A stretch of 64,000 bases of DNA from Mesorhizobium koreense (GCF_031656215.1 NZ_CP134228.1:992001-1056000), one strand, 5' to 3'; numbered from the stretch's first letter, positions 19,449 through 27,888 are shown. The notes: generated from the letters alone by a model not told the origin. Translations and numbers: made by a program.

Positions 19449-19557
19449 CACCATCTCCCCTTTCCGGTTGTGCGTGTCCGACACGATCATGCAGGGATAG
19501 CCGCGATGCTCGGCGATGATGTCGAGTTCGCGGTCGACACGTTCGCCCTAGATCGAG
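19449..19557 (-). mobile_element. Scrap of an IS3-family-like transposase
   Basis: In one minus-strand frame the bases read GERVDRELDIIAEHRGYPCM then IVSDTHNRKGE. This resembles the DDE region of IS3/IS407 OrfB proteins (RVARELD.I...RG.P..IVSDNGTE) around the second catalytic aspartate. Only about 36 residues survive and the conserved NGTE is altered. It directly abuts the truncated relaxase tail. Short length keeps confidence low. Confidence 0.4.
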
Positions 19558-19680
19558 TTGAAGTGCCCGCAAAAAACAGTCGCCATATCTTAAGGATCGA
19601 CCCCGGATCTCGTACGATGGCGCACTCTTCCCTTTTCTAGTGAATTGTTCGCATCCAGCAATTGATTAGTGAAGCCTGCT

Positions 19681-20739
19681 CTAGGGGCGAGCTTCCAGGA
19701 CCATGTTGAAGGGTGTCTCGGTGGCGCGGCGAAACTTCGTGAAACCTCCGCTGGTCACGACCTCCCGAAGCCTTGCTTCGCCGGCTTGGGCTCCGAGACC
19801 CAGTCCGACTTCCTGCGATAGCGACGCCGGCGTGCAAATGAAGGTCGAGGCAGCATAGTAAATCCGACCGACCGGATTGAAATTCGCCGAAAGCTGATCA
19901 TGGGCAAATGGTTCGACGATGATCCACGTCCCGTCCGGCTCTAGCGCCTGATATACATGCCTGGCTGCGCCGGCCGGATCTCCCATGTCATGCAGGCAGT
20001 CAAAGAAGGCGATGAGATCATACTTACCAGGGAAATCCTTTGCCGCAGCCACCTCGAACCGGGTATTATCAGCAACACCAACTTCCTTCGCAGCCGCGCG
20101 TGCCCGTTCGATGGAAGGTAGATGATAATCAAAACCGACGAAGCGTGAATTTGGGAATGCCTGGGCCATTAACACCGTCGATGCGCCATGGCCGCATCCG
20201 ACATCGGCTACAGTGGCTCCTCGTTTAAGTTTTTCGACCACCCCGTCCAACGACGGCAGCCAGGACTCGATCAGATTGGCGTTGTAGCCTGGACGGAAAA
20301 ACCGCTCGGTGCCCCGGAAGAGGCAGGTGCTGTGATCATGCCAGCCTAGTCCTTTGCCCGAATGGAACGCCTTCCTCACCTTCTCTTCGTCCAACCATAG
20401 CGCTGAGGCAACCTCGAATGCGCCGGCCATGTAAGCGGGGCTGTCTTCGTTGACGAAAACCTGTTTTTGTTCAGGGCTGAGATAGAAGCTGTCCGAGGCT
20501 TCGTCATATTCGACGTAACCAGCGGCCGCTTGCGCAGAAAGCCATTCCCGCACCAGCCGTTCCTGAGTGCCGGTTTTTGCCGCGAGTTTTCCAGCGGTCA
20601 TCTTGCCGCCCTCGCTCATAGCGGCAAACAGGCCAAGCCGATCCCCCAATAACACGGCAGCACCCGTTGCGATTGCGCCTAAATCGCCAATCATTTTCCC
20701 CAGAAGGGCGTCAAGCTTCTCCTGATTAGGCTCCGACAT
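19681..20739 (-). CDS. Class I SAM-dependent methyltransferase with N-terminal winged helix
   Basis: 352 residues. Residues about 15-95 form a winged-helix-like dimerisation region (LGDRLGLFAAMSEGGKMTAG...LVREWLSAQAAAGYVEY) and 170-345 a class I methyltransferase fold with VADVGCGHG (177-185), FVGFDYHLPSIERAR and FFDCLHDMGDP. This is the arrangement of O-methyltransferase-like proteins related to mycobacterial Rv2258c. The substrate cannot be inferred. Stands alone, with over 500 bases of non-coding DNA upstream. Confidence 0.85.
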   Translation of the reverse strand: MSEPNQEKLDALLGKMIGDLGAIATGAAVLLGDRLGLFAAMSEGGKMTAGKLAAKTGTQERLVREWLSAQAAAGYVEYDEASDSFYLSPEQKQVFVNEDSPAYMAGAFEVASALWLDEEKVRKAFHSGKGLGWHDHSTCLFRGTERFFRPGYNANLIESWLPSLDGVVEKLKRGATVADVGCGHGASTVLMAQAFPNSRFVGFDYHLPSIERARAAAKEVGVADNTRFEVAAAKDFPGKYDLIAFFDCLHDMGDPAGAARHVYQALEPDGTWIIVEPFAHDQLSANFNPVGRIYYAASTFICTPASLSQEVGLGLGAQAGEARLREVVTSGGFTKFRRATETPFNMVLEARP

Positions 20740-21270
20740 TGGCTTGTTCCTTCAGCTTGCTGCCGTTGCGTGCCGTGGGCTGCTGGCAAGAGCGAGTGCA
20801 ATTCCATTCAGTTCTCCGGGCCGCTTCAAAAAACCAAGGAGCGCCCGACCACCTGCTGATAGCGAGGCAGAACATGGAAAATTCATGCTGAATTACCGGA
20901 CCAGAATGATAGAAGCGTGACGCGCGTCAATTCAGCCGATCTGATGAGGACTTGCACGCCCATTGGCGCGCGTTGAAAAAGATTGAGTGGAAGCGACAGT
21001 CCTTTGCCGCACGCCAAGCTCTGCGGCATAGCGCGAGAATGGCCTTATCCCTTTTACCGCAGAACTTGGTTTGTCATCAGCCATTTCACGGAACGTGGCT
21101 ACGCATTGGTCGCACCCATCCGGAAATTGCTGGAACACAGCTGCCCGCGGAAGAGGCATACGAGCGGATCAAGGATCCGTGGCAATCATCGAGCTACTTA
21201 CCTGCGGTTAACGTCTCTAGCTATACATCCACCTTATAAGAGACTTTTAGACTAGACCTAGTCAGCACAG
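20740..21270. other. 531-base intergenic region
   Basis: Separates the divergently transcribed methyltransferase and PAS-GGDEF genes and should hold both promoters. Small frames on both strands lack convincing starts. A palindrome at 21250-21263 is listed separately. Confidence 0.4.
21250..21263. promoter_or_regulatory. Palindrome just upstream of the PAS-GGDEF gene
   Basis: GACTAG-AC-CTAGTC is a perfect 6-base inverted repeat with a 2-base spacer, ending 7 bases before the GTG start at 21271. Its position would let a bound dimer block transcription or translation of the diguanylate cyclase gene. No matching second copy was seen. Confidence 0.3.
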
Positions 21271-22479
21271 GTGACGGAGATGAAGGACCCAGCGGGCCAA
21301 CCGGAAGCCCTTCGGCCCGATTCCGGCCACGGTCATCCGCCAGAGTCCATGCTCTATTCGCTCTTAGGCCATCTTCGTTTGGCTCTGACGCGCCCCATTA
21401 ACGCTCGCACCGTCTGGCAATTGCGTCGGCAGATAGAGCACCAATCCGGCCTCATCCGCCAAGCTGAAGCCGCGCTCGCAGGCGCCGAGATTTTCGAGCA
21501 GGCTTCTGTCGCTGCGCGGATGGGCTTCTGGCAGTGCGAATTGCCCAGCGAACGATTGACCTGGAGCGACGGAACCTACGACCTGTTCGGCCTCCACCGT
21601 CGCAGCGGGATCGTGCGCAAGGAAATTCTGAGAAGCTATTCTGAAGAATCGCTTGCTCGTCTGGGGAGAGTCCGTGGCAACGCTATAGAGACGGGATCTG
21701 GCTTCGGACTTGATGCCGAAATCTGGAGCCCGGACACCGGAAAGCGCTGGATCAGAATATCCGCTACCGTCGAGCGCCAAAATGGCGAGCCGGTTCGGCT
21801 CTTCGGTGTCAAGCAGGACATTACCGAGGAAAAGAAGCAGCTAGAACGAATGGAATATCTCGCGGGGCACGATGCAATGACGGGCCTTGCCAATCGCAGC
21901 CAGTTTGAAGCGAGGCTGGCTCAAATCTGCGAGCCGGGAAGATCAGGAGGCGCCCTCATGCTCATCGACCTCGATGGATTTAAGGAGGTCAATGATACTC
22001 TCGGGCATGCCATCGGCGATGAGTGTCTGATTGAGATTGCCCGCCGATTGTCAGCGGTGTGCCAGTCCGCTGAGCTTATTGCGCGTATTGGCGGGGACGA
22101 GTTCGCCGTGCTTCTCGGCCCGAGCGCCGACGTACAAAAAATCGAAGATATCGCTCAGTGCATTATCCGCGCTGCGGAGGCACCAATGAACTGCTCGGGT
22201 CGTATTTTTCGAATTGGCGCCTCTGTCGGTTATGCCTTCGCAGAACAGGAAACACCGGCGACTGTATTCACGAGGGCTGACTGTGCACTCTACGCAGCAA
22301 AAGCAGCTGGCCGCCGTACTTTTTCGGGATCTCAACAGGGCAGCCTGATCGATATCCGCCCTTGGGTCGGAACAGCGCGCATATGTGCGGCTCCTCTCCG
22401 GGAGGAACTCGTTTTAGTGTCCCGCCGCGGTGGTGAGAAGGTCGCCGATGGCAAGATCTCGCGCGACGCTCCAGCCTGA
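21271..22479 (+). CDS. PAS-GGDEF diguanylate cyclase
   Basis: 402 residues from GTG 21271 (ATG 21280 is an alternative). No strong membrane helix. Residues about 75-190 form a PAS domain (ARMGFWQCELPSERLTWSDG, PVRLFGVKQDITEEK) and 195-365 a GGDEF domain (LANRSQFEARL, IDLDGFKEVNDTLGH, GGDEF at 274-278). The active site is canonical, so c-di-GMP synthesis is predicted. The C-terminal 35 residues are unrelated low-complexity sequence. Confidence 0.9.
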   Translation: MTEMKDPAGQPEALRPDSGHGHPPESMLYSLLGHLRLALTRPINARTVWQLRRQIEHQSGLIRQAEAALAGAEIFEQASVAARMGFWQCELPSERLTWSDGTYDLFGLHRRSGIVRKEILRSYSEESLARLGRVRGNAIETGSGFGLDAEIWSPDTGKRWIRISATVERQNGEPVRLFGVKQDITEEKKQLERMEYLAGHDAMTGLANRSQFEARLAQICEPGRSGGALMLIDLDGFKEVNDTLGHAIGDECLIEIARRLSAVCQSAELIARIGGDEFAVLLGPSADVQKIEDIAQCIIRAAEAPMNCSGRIFRIGASVGYAFAEQETPATVFTRADCALYAAKAAGRRTFSGSQQGSLIDIRPWVGTARICAAPLREELVLVSRRGGEKVADGKISRDAPA

Positions 22480-22912
22480 TTGGGCTTCTGCCGATTTGCG
22501 GCGACGAATAAATGGCGGAGAGTGCACGCGATCCAGAGGTATTCCCGACACGCGCCCTCACCGCGCTTCGCCCAACCTCGGCCCATTTGGCGGGGCGATC
22601 CCTTTCATCCCGCACAAAGATGTCGGCTTCTATCGCTGCGTCCGCAAAGGCTGCGCCAACGGCTGTTACGTCCTTCTTCGCCCTCAGGTGCTCCATGCAG
22701 GGTTTCACGGGCTTGCGATAGAGCGCCCCCCAATGCGCGGGCGTTCAGCGGCTTGCATCGTGCTGGTAACATTGATGAGCCGGCCTGGCTGATCCGTGTC
22801 GATCGTTACCGCTGCGATATGATCCTCGGCCATCGGCGTACTCAACAGGTCGATTCAATGACGGTTCCGTTGGCCAGGATGCTCAATCCGGCATCCCACC
22901 TACCTACGCGGA
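22480..22912. other. 433-base stretch without a supported gene
   Basis: Several overlapping frames exist on both strands, but none has a ribosome binding site with sensible spacing or a recognisable product. No repeats or terminators were found. Confidence 0.35.
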
Positions 22913-23356
22913 TTAAGTTGCTTTTCCCCAACCGAGAACGGCTTTAACGAGGCGCAGGGACAAAGATCCCTTGATAGCGGCGCGGACGCATCGAGCGGCC
23001 CTCAATGCCGTCATCGAATGCCCCACATGGCAGTAGCAGACTATCTCGTGGAGCTGGTGATCGGACAATTCGAAGAAGCGCTTCGCCTCGCCGTAAGTGT
23101 CGTTCTGCAGCCCCTCCTCACGTAGGACCAGATCTTCGAAGGCGACCGAGAACGGTGAATCGTCGCTCCGCATAAGGTCGCGATCGCACCAAGGATGGTT
23201 TTCGGTACCCGCAAGCGCAGTGAGCGTCCGGTGGGGATCGCGTTCGAGCAGCTTAAGCCAGCGCTCGAGACGCTGCCTTCGATCCATCATGGCATTTTGA
23301 GGCTCAGCGGTAATATGCGCTACGTTCGACAGTTCGTCGCGTGACTGGTGCTTCAT
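22913..23356 (-). CDS. Hypothetical protein, alphaproteobacterial family
   Basis: 147 residues starting MKHQSRDELSNVAHITAEPQ at ATG 23354-23356, chosen because GGAGGAGG sits 5 bases upstream; a longer frame to 23404 is rejected. The body has a conserved-looking core (RLERWLKLLERDPHRTLTAL, SPFSVAFEDLVLREEGL, AKRFFELSDHQLHEIVCYCH). No membrane segment. I recognise the general style as a small soluble protein common in rhizobia but cannot name a function. Confidence 0.6.
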   Translation of the reverse strand: MKHQSRDELSNVAHITAEPQNAMMDRRQRLERWLKLLERDPHRTLTALAGTENHPWCDRDLMRSDDSPFSVAFEDLVLREEGLQNDTYGEAKRFFELSDHQLHEIVCYCHVGHSMTALRAARCVRAAIKGSLSLRLVKAVLGWGKAT

Positions 23357-23719
23357 GGCAACCTCCTCCAAGGTGGTGTGCCCCAAGTCCCTTTTGCAAA
23401 ACACTATACCTGATTAAGGGGATTCCGGTTCCGATCGGACTATCAATTTTAAGATATCTCCTTTCCGAACGTTCCGGGAAGGCCGGCCGGACAGGAGACA
23501 TACGAACTGCAGGCCCTTCCGTGGCTGTATTCACGGCGGCGAGACGAGCGAGGAAAGTAGTGTCGGGCGTTATTACAGCGGCCCGCAATCGTTAGAGGCC
23601 GAGCGTTCCGGTTAAGGTTTCGGTTAGCCGGCGAGGCTGATGCTGGTGCGTGGGCGTGGTTGAGACCCCGCTTCAGAAGCGAGACAGCTCACATAAACGG
23701 CTGACCCCGCAGGCCTCGA
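23357..23719. other. 363-base stretch without a supported gene
   Basis: Lies between two minus-strand genes. Short frames on either strand have no support. The mucR-like gene may have its downstream region here. Confidence 0.35.
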
Positions 23720-24148
23720 CTATGCCTTGGCCTTACGAGCCTTCGGGGCAGGCTTTGCTGCTGATTTCCTGCCAAGACCCATTGACTTTGCGAGTGCCGC
23801 ACGAGCGGTCGAGTATGCTGGCGCTACCATTGGATAGTCCGAAGGAAGACCCCATTTTGCGCGGTATTCGTTCGGGGACATACCGTGATGCGTAGCCAAG
23901 TGGCGCTTAAGCGACTTGTACTTCTTCCCGTCTTCCAGGCAGACAATGTAATCGTTATGGACTGACCGCTTCGGATTCACCGATGGCGTTTGCTGTTCTT
24001 CCATTGGTGCAGCAGTGCCCCCTTTGAGAGTACGGAGAGACTGATGGACGCTGGCGATCACCCCGGCCAATTCGGCAGTAGGGACAGCATTCTTGCTCAC
24101 ATAAGCGGAGACAATATCAGCGGTAAGCTCAACCAATTCGTCGTTCAT
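23720..24148 (-). CDS. MucR/Ros family zinc-finger transcriptional regulator
   Basis: 142 residues from ATG 24146-24148 ([18 protein letters not shown]...). The N-terminal helix is the oligomerisation segment typical of MucR/Ros. The zinc-finger region reads [20 protein letters not shown] followed by [20 protein letters not shown], with Cys-Asp-His-His type ligands as in Ros homologues. The family consists of H-NS-like regulators controlling exopolysaccharide, motility and symbiosis genes. A basic C-terminal tail follows. This is likely an accessory paralogue; Rhizobiaceae carry a chromosomal mucR. Confidence 0.9.
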   Translation of the reverse strand: MNDELVELTADIVSAYVSKNAVPTAELAGVIASVHQSLRTLKGGTAAPMEEQQTPSVNPKRSVHNDYIVCLEDGKKYKSLKRHLATHHGMSPNEYRAKWGLPSDYPMVAPAYSTARAALAKSMGLGRKSAAKPAPKARKAKA

Positions 24149-24625
24149 GACTAAAGCCTTTCGGAGAAAGCGACCCCGCAAGATTGCCCTAGTAGAGCCG
24201 GCGCGTCTTCACAAGGAGATATCGATCTTTCATCGACCGTCTACGGGCAATAAATCGGCACGGCCGAGGTTCTCGCCGCTCACGCTGCCGGCATGCCTTG
24301 CTCGACCTTGTCTTTCAAGGTCGCGATCGGCCGGATACTTACGGGCTCCGGTTTCAAAAAGCGGTTTTCTCGGGCATTGCTGCCGCTCCATGTTCACGAC
24401 GGTTGCTGAGGTCGGGCAGGACAGGTGCCGTCCGCCACTTCGTTGGTCAGGAAGGGAAACCGGGAAAACCTTCCTGCTTACCATGCTGCCGCGCCCGGTT
24501 GACGCGACCTGCAGCGCAGATGGAATGCGGCGACAAAGACGAGGTCCAGGCGCCGCCAGCATGAGAAGCGCGGAAGGCGTAGTGTGCCAGCCCCGCCGCC
24601 CGCCGGCGAGGACAGCAGCATGAGA
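24149..24625. other. 477-base non-coding stretch containing a dispersed repeat
   Basis: No supported gene. A hairpin CGACCTTG-TCTTT-CAAGGTCG lies at 24303-24323 without a T run. Bases 24419-24523 form one copy of a repeat also found at 56518-56620, listed separately. Confidence 0.4.
24419..24523. repeat. Dispersed intergenic repeat, copy 1
   Basis: About 105 bases closely resemble 56518-56620 in the same orientation. Shared blocks include CTTCGTTGG/TTTCGTTGG, GAAACCGGGAAAA, GCCCGGTTGA and GCGACCTGCAGC. This copy has an internal inverted repeat CAGGAAGG...CCTTCCTG (8-base arms around GAAACCGGGAAAA). Both copies are intergenic, end near CCTGCAGC, and are open in more than one frame. The size and layout recall rhizobial intergenic mosaic elements (RIME-type), but I cannot confirm identity. 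Confidence 0.6.
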
Positions 24626-24874
24626 TCACTTTTTTTCGAGTGGTGTCGCCGCCAGTATACCCGCACCACCTGCGGCCTTCCTGAATGCCTCGAAGGCGAC
24701 CGCGACTTTGCAATGTCCGGCCAGCGCGTCGTTGGAGACGCGCACCGCTTCCCTGTACGAGGCGTCGTCCTTACCAGGCCATCGTGTGTCCGCCAGCGCC
24801 TTCACGGCGTCTGCAACGCAGGAAATCGGCATCGGGTCTCCGCTGCGAAAGCGGATTGTGTACAGGATTGTCAT
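24626..24874 (-). CDS. DUF982 protein
   Basis: 82 residues if started at ATG 24872-24874; the frame stays open to ATG 25012 (128 residues). The choice is uncertain because AAGGAG directly abuts the inner ATG and the outer one has no binding site. The core (SCVADAVKALADTRWPGKDD...YREAVRVSNDALAG...AFEAFRKAAGGAGI) fits DUF982, a small family expanded in rhizobia with no known function. A second DUF982-like gene lies at 59284-59607. Confidence 0.6.
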   Translation of the reverse strand: MTILYTIRFRSGDPMPISCVADAVKALADTRWPGKDDASYREAVRVSNDALAGHCKVAVAFEAFRKAAGGAGILAATPLEKK

Positions 24875-25108
24875 CTCCTTACTCCGCGTCTTGCTTTTGC
24901 GCTGGACGGGCGTCCCGGACGCCGCCGTCTCATCGATGATCGTATCGAGCCGCTTCACCCGTTTCACGGCTCGGTCCCTTTCGAACCCAACGGACGATGA
25001 GGTTCCGGACATCTCACGCAGGCAGGCACAGTATGACGGAGCGCAAACCCGGCATTCGTGTCGATAGCGGAAAGCAACGCGATCTGAATAAGGATCGCGT
25101 TGCCGTCT

Positions 25109-26014
25109 CTATGGGTTGGCAGCGCTCCAGCGATCCTCGTCCTCATCGCGTTGCTTTCCGCCGAGAATTGCCGCCACGCCCGCGATGAAGGCGCCGATGA
25201 GAAGGATAAGCGCGCCTAAGAGAGCTGTGGTGGCGGCTGTCTTTCTCGCTGTATCAGCCGCCTGCTGTGTCTTCGTCTTTGCATTCTGGGCCATTGTCCA
25301 GACATCATCAACGCGCTTCTTGGCGTCCGCCTGCGAGAGGCCCGTTCGGGTCGCGACGAGCGTAACAAGGTAATTGTTGTCGTTCTCAGATATCTGACCG
25401 TCGGCGGCGCTTTGGATCAGAATACGGCTTGCCTGCCCAAGCGCGGCAGCATCACCCTCGGGACCAGCGGCACTGAGTTTGGAAGTGTCTGTTGACCGAA
25501 ACAGGGCATCTACGAAATAGGATGTCACAGGACTGCTGTCATTTGCGGCGCCGGCCGCGCTGGCCCCAACAGCTTGCGCGGCGCCCGCCGCTACCTTTGA
25601 CCCAGCCTGCACACCGGAACTGACAACGCCTGAAATCGTCGAGCCCAGGAACCCGAGGACCACGAGCGTCGCGAGCGCCCAGGCAAGGAGGCCATGGGCG
25701 CTGTCTCGACAGACAACCTCGTCCGAATGGACAGCCGTCCAACGTCTGCGCAGGCGACCGGCCATGTAGCCGCCGAGGCCAGAAGATATCCACTGGACGA
25801 CCACTAGCCAGACCGCCGCCGAAACGAGAACGGCCGTCGCCGACGCGCTTTGAGATGACCAGGGCGAGATCATCGTCAGCCCGAACCCGGATCCGACCAA
25901 CATCAAGATTATGGTTGCGACCGCCGCGGCGATGGCGCCGGCGAGGATCGCGCCCCAGTTCAAGGGTGAAGCCGGGGCGGCCGTTTCAACCACGATATCG
26001 GTTTGGGAAGCCAT
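25109..26014 (-). CDS. Stress-island membrane protein, paralogue 1 (often labelled PhnA-like)
   Basis: 301 residues with hydrophobic helices at about 20-45, 60-85, 110-135 and 270-292 and a long hydrophilic helical domain between them (about 160-265). Shared landmarks with the protein at 34695-35591 are AGA near residue 25, GL..ISPW, GGYMAGRLRRRW, DSAHGLLAW and a C-terminal YLVTLVATRTGLSQADAKKR. I recall similar rhizobial proteins carrying the label PhnA-like without functional evidence. It starts 12 bases after the micro-protein gene at 26027-26104, so the two are probably co-transcribed. Confidence 0.75.
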   Translation of the reverse strand: MASQTDIVVETAAPASPLNWGAILAGAIAAAVATIILMLVGSGFGLTMISPWSSQSASATAVLVSAAVWLVVVQWISSGLGGYMAGRLRRRWTAVHSDEVVCRDSAHGLLAWALATLVVLGFLGSTISGVVSSGVQAGSKVAAGAAQAVGASAAGAANDSSPVTSYFVDALFRSTDTSKLSAAGPEGDAAALGQASRILIQSAADGQISENDNNYLVTLVATRTGLSQADAKKRVDDVWTMAQNAKTKTQQAADTARKTAATTALLGALILLIGAFIAGVAAILGGKQRDEDEDRWSAANP

Positions 26015-26026
26015 CTCTCAGTCGTC

Positions 26027-26104
26027 CTAGTGCCAGAAAAGCAGGATGAGCAGGATGATGGGAATTGGTACCCCAAGGAGCCAGAGCAATATTCCACGAC
26101 CCAT
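26027..26104 (-). CDS. Micro-protein (25 aa), LLWLLGVPIPII family
   Basis: ATG 26102-26104, preceded by TAGGAGGTCAATCAA, encodes MGRGILLWLLGVPIPIILLI plus LLFWH: a single hydrophobic helix with a conserved GVPIPII turn. A near-identical 23-residue protein (MRSILLWLLGVPIPIIILIA...) follows the paralogous membrane protein at 35632-35703. Duplication beside the same partner, a good binding site and an upstream stress-type promoter argue that it is real and works with the large protein, perhaps as a membrane subunit or regulator. Confidence 0.75.
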   Translation of the reverse strand: MGRGILLWLLGVPIPIILLILLFWH

Positions 26105-26153
26105 TTGATTGACCTCCTAACAAGGGCCGACGGAATGCCGACCAGCCACTCTC

Positions 26154-26178
26154 AATGGCGGCCGGGCAAGAATGTTCC
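26154..26178 (-). promoter_or_regulatory. EcfG-type promoter for micro-protein/membrane-protein operon
   Basis: On the minus strand GGAAC (26174-26178), 16 bases, then CATT (26154-26157). The start codon is 50 bases downstream. It fits GGAAC-N18/19-TT, the general-stress sigma consensus of rhizobia. Confidence 0.5.
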
Positions 26179-26355
26179 GCAAGGCGGCGGGAGTTCGACG
26201 GTGATGCCCAGCAAACCGGCGGTCCATCCCCTGCCGGCATGGGCGACAGGCAGCAGCGCAGAAGATCAGAATTTTCCCATTTTGCGGCGATGAGGATAGC
26301 TCGATGCTTCATAAGCCACGGCTATCTCTGCGCCTTTCAGTGTGCCGCCGGCGTA

Positions 26356-26595
26356 TTAGATGACGGTGTCGGCAAGAAATCGAATGCGGACTTCTTCCAT
26401 CACAAACCGGACCGCTTCATGCAGCGGGATGTTGCTCTTCCGGACGAATTCCATACTGGCCCCATCGAACGACGATTGAATGATCGTTGAGGCGGTATTC
26501 CATGCGTAATCAGTCATCAAATCGCAGTCAGTATCGTAAGCGAGCAGATATGTCGGCGGGTCGGCGGGAGCGATTAACTCCAAGTCTATCGTCAT
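26356..26595 (-). CDS. Small hypothetical protein
   Basis: 79 residues (MTIDLELIAPADPPTYLLAY...). Soluble and acidic, with a C-terminal VRFVMEEVRIRFLADTVI segment. The ribosome binding site is weak, but a stress-type promoter lies 28 bases upstream of the ATG, which supports a real gene. I do not recognise the family. Confidence 0.5.
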   Translation of the reverse strand: MTIDLELIAPADPPTYLLAYDTDCDLMTDYAWNTASTIIQSSFDGASMEFVRKSNIPLHEAVRFVMEEVRIRFLADTVI

Positions 26596-26622
26596 GGGAG
26601 AGCTTAGCCTCCGCCCTGCATC

Positions 26623-26648
26623 AACCGAAGCTTACCCGGCATTGTTCC
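26623..26648 (-). promoter_or_regulatory. EcfG-type promoter upstream of the 79-aa gene
   Basis: Minus-strand GGAAC (26644-26648), 17 bases, GGTT (26623-26626), 28 bases before ATG 26595. Confidence 0.5.
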
Positions 26649-26745
26649 ACTAAAGGCGGCCCGCGTGGTTAGCGTTTCGTAAACAAGCCGCTAACCCAAC
26701 AGTCTTCCAATATAGGCGGGCGGCGTCGCAGCACTGCGAACCGGA

Positions 26746-26770
26746 GGAACCGAACCACGTGATCGGCGTT
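26746..26770 (+). promoter_or_regulatory. EcfG-type promoter, perfect consensus
   Basis: GGAAC (26746-26750), 16 bases, CGTT (26767-26770). It ends only 8 bases before the ATG at 26779, so transcription would begin at or near the start codon (a leaderless message). Confidence 0.6.
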
Positions 26771-26778
26771 AAGGCGCG

Positions 26779-27126
26779 ATGGACAATCACCTGTTTCGCT
26801 TCGCTGATTTCCTCTCACGCCCGCCCGGATTCTATTTTGTCATAGTGCTCATGGCGCTTTGCACGGCGCTGGTTCCGTTTGGTTGGACCGACGTAGTCAC
26901 CTATGTGCTATCGATCGCCGCAATTATCATCACCGGCGTGGTTCTGATCCAAGGCTATCGCGATACTGCTGCGATCCACGCAAAGCTGGACGAGATCATT
27001 GTTGCACTGCGCGAGACTCAGAACGATGTGATCGGCTTAGAGCACCGCGACCCGGAGGAAATTGCCGAAAAGCGTAAGCGGCTCGAAAACGAGGCGGAAA
27101 TTTACCAGGACGGCCGGGATTCTTAA
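26779..27126 (+). CDS. Low-affinity iron permease family-like membrane protein
   Basis: 115 residues: two transmembrane helices (about 18-36 and 41-61) then a charged helix with YRDTAAIHAKLDEIIVALRE and VIGLEHRDPEEIAEKRKRLE. This TAAIHAKLDE...GLEH tail is the hallmark of the small bacterial low-affinity iron permease family; iron transport itself is unproven for these proteins. A second complete member lies at 31757-32206 and a ruined one near 36.4-36.7 kb. AAGG upstream of the ATG is a weak binding site; the promoter position suggests leaderless translation. Confidence 0.75.
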   Translation: MDNHLFRFADFLSRPPGFYFVIVLMALCTALVPFGWTDVVTYVLSIAAIIITGVVLIQGYRDTAAIHAKLDEIIVALRETQNDVIGLEHRDPEEIAEKRKRLENEAEIYQDGRDS

Positions 27127-27177
27127 GGCAGAATGAGGACCCCTGAGGGGACGAAACCAAGGCTCTGGCGCGCTGGA

Positions 27178-27483
27178 TCACCCGTTCAAGTAGCGTCGCT
27201 GGGCGGGATGGCTATAACCGTACATTCTCTTCGGTTCATCGTCCCCGTCGGCCAAACGACTACGGTCAAGGACCGGGACAAGATCGAGCAGCATCGCGGT
27301 TTCGGTGATGAGTTGAACTAATCGCTCATTGGGAAGCGGACATGATGGCATGGCTGCTCGGATGCCGTCGACGATTGCATTGGTCGACACAATAGACGAC
27401 CGGCGGCGGCCTTTCATCGCACCTAGAATGTGCGAGTGCAGGTCAGCGTCCGCTCCACCATTTGGTTCTGCGAAACTACCCAT
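27178..27483 (-). CDS. Hypothetical protein
   Basis: 101 residues from ATG 27481-27483 (MGSFAEPNGGADADLHSHIL...), with GGGAG 10 bases upstream. Soluble; contains SSIVSTNAIVDGIRAAMPSC and LVQLITETAMLLDLVPVLDR. A near-consensus stress promoter (GGAAC-N16-CGTC, 27526-27550 on the minus strand) lies upstream. Family not recognised. Convergent with the iron-permease-like gene, 52 bases apart. Confidence 0.5.
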   Translation of the reverse strand: MGSFAEPNGGADADLHSHILGAMKGRRRSSIVSTNAIVDGIRAAMPSCPLPNERLVQLITETAMLLDLVPVLDRSRLADGDDEPKRMYGYSHPAQRRYLNG

Positions 27484-27525
27484 CTTGATGTTCTCCCGCC
27501 CTGCCGCTTCTGGAATCAAAAGTCT

Positions 27526-27550
27526 GACGGGCAGATACGTTGGGGGTTCC
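27526..27550 (-). promoter_or_regulatory. Near-consensus EcfG-type promoter
   Basis: Minus-strand GGAAC (27546-27550), 16 bases, CGTC (27526-27529), 43 bases before ATG 27483. The last base of the -10 element deviates. Confidence 0.35.
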
Positions 27551-27615
27551 CAAAACCCTTTCCCGAAGATTAACAACCCGTTATCAAATCTTTAAGCTTA
27601 GACGCGCTGCTGCAC

Positions 27616-27858
27616 CTAGCGCCAGTGGCTTTGCGATCGCGCCGATGACTGCCCGCACATCCAGCCAATGGCAAAACCGACAACGCCAAAGAGGAGAGCT
27701 GTTGCGGTAACCGTGCCAGCGTTCTCGCGCACCGCGTCACGCGCTGCTTGGGCTGTCTCGCCAATCTGATCCGTTGTCCGGCCGATCAGGCTGGACTCCT
27801 CCGATTGCTCGATTTTATCGGGGTCCATTGCGATGTGCTTCTCAAATTCGCTAGCCAT
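27616..27858 (-). CDS. DUF883/ElaB-like small membrane protein, paralogue 1
   Basis: 80 residues from ATG 27856-27858 (MASEFEKHIAMDPDKIEQSE...). An acidic helical N-terminus is followed by a C-terminal glycine-zipper helix (FGVVGFAIGWMCGQSSARSQ). It is collinear with the 80-residue protein at 33566-33808 (MPSEFERHIAMEPD...GFALGWACGQSSARSE). The layout resembles YqjD/ElaB/DUF883 inner-membrane stress proteins. The longer frame to 28059 has no support, because the promoter at 27889-27913 lies inside it. Confidence 0.75.
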   Translation of the reverse strand: MASEFEKHIAMDPDKIEQSEESSLIGRTTDQIGETAQAARDAVRENAGTVTATALLFGVVGFAIGWMCGQSSARSQSHWR

Positions 27859-27888
27859 TTCGAGTGCTCCGATGGATGGGATCAAAGC

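Noticed and set aside
24303-24323. Hairpin CGACCTTG-TCTTT-CAAGGTCG as a terminator
   Set aside because: No T run follows on either strand and no gene ends next to it.
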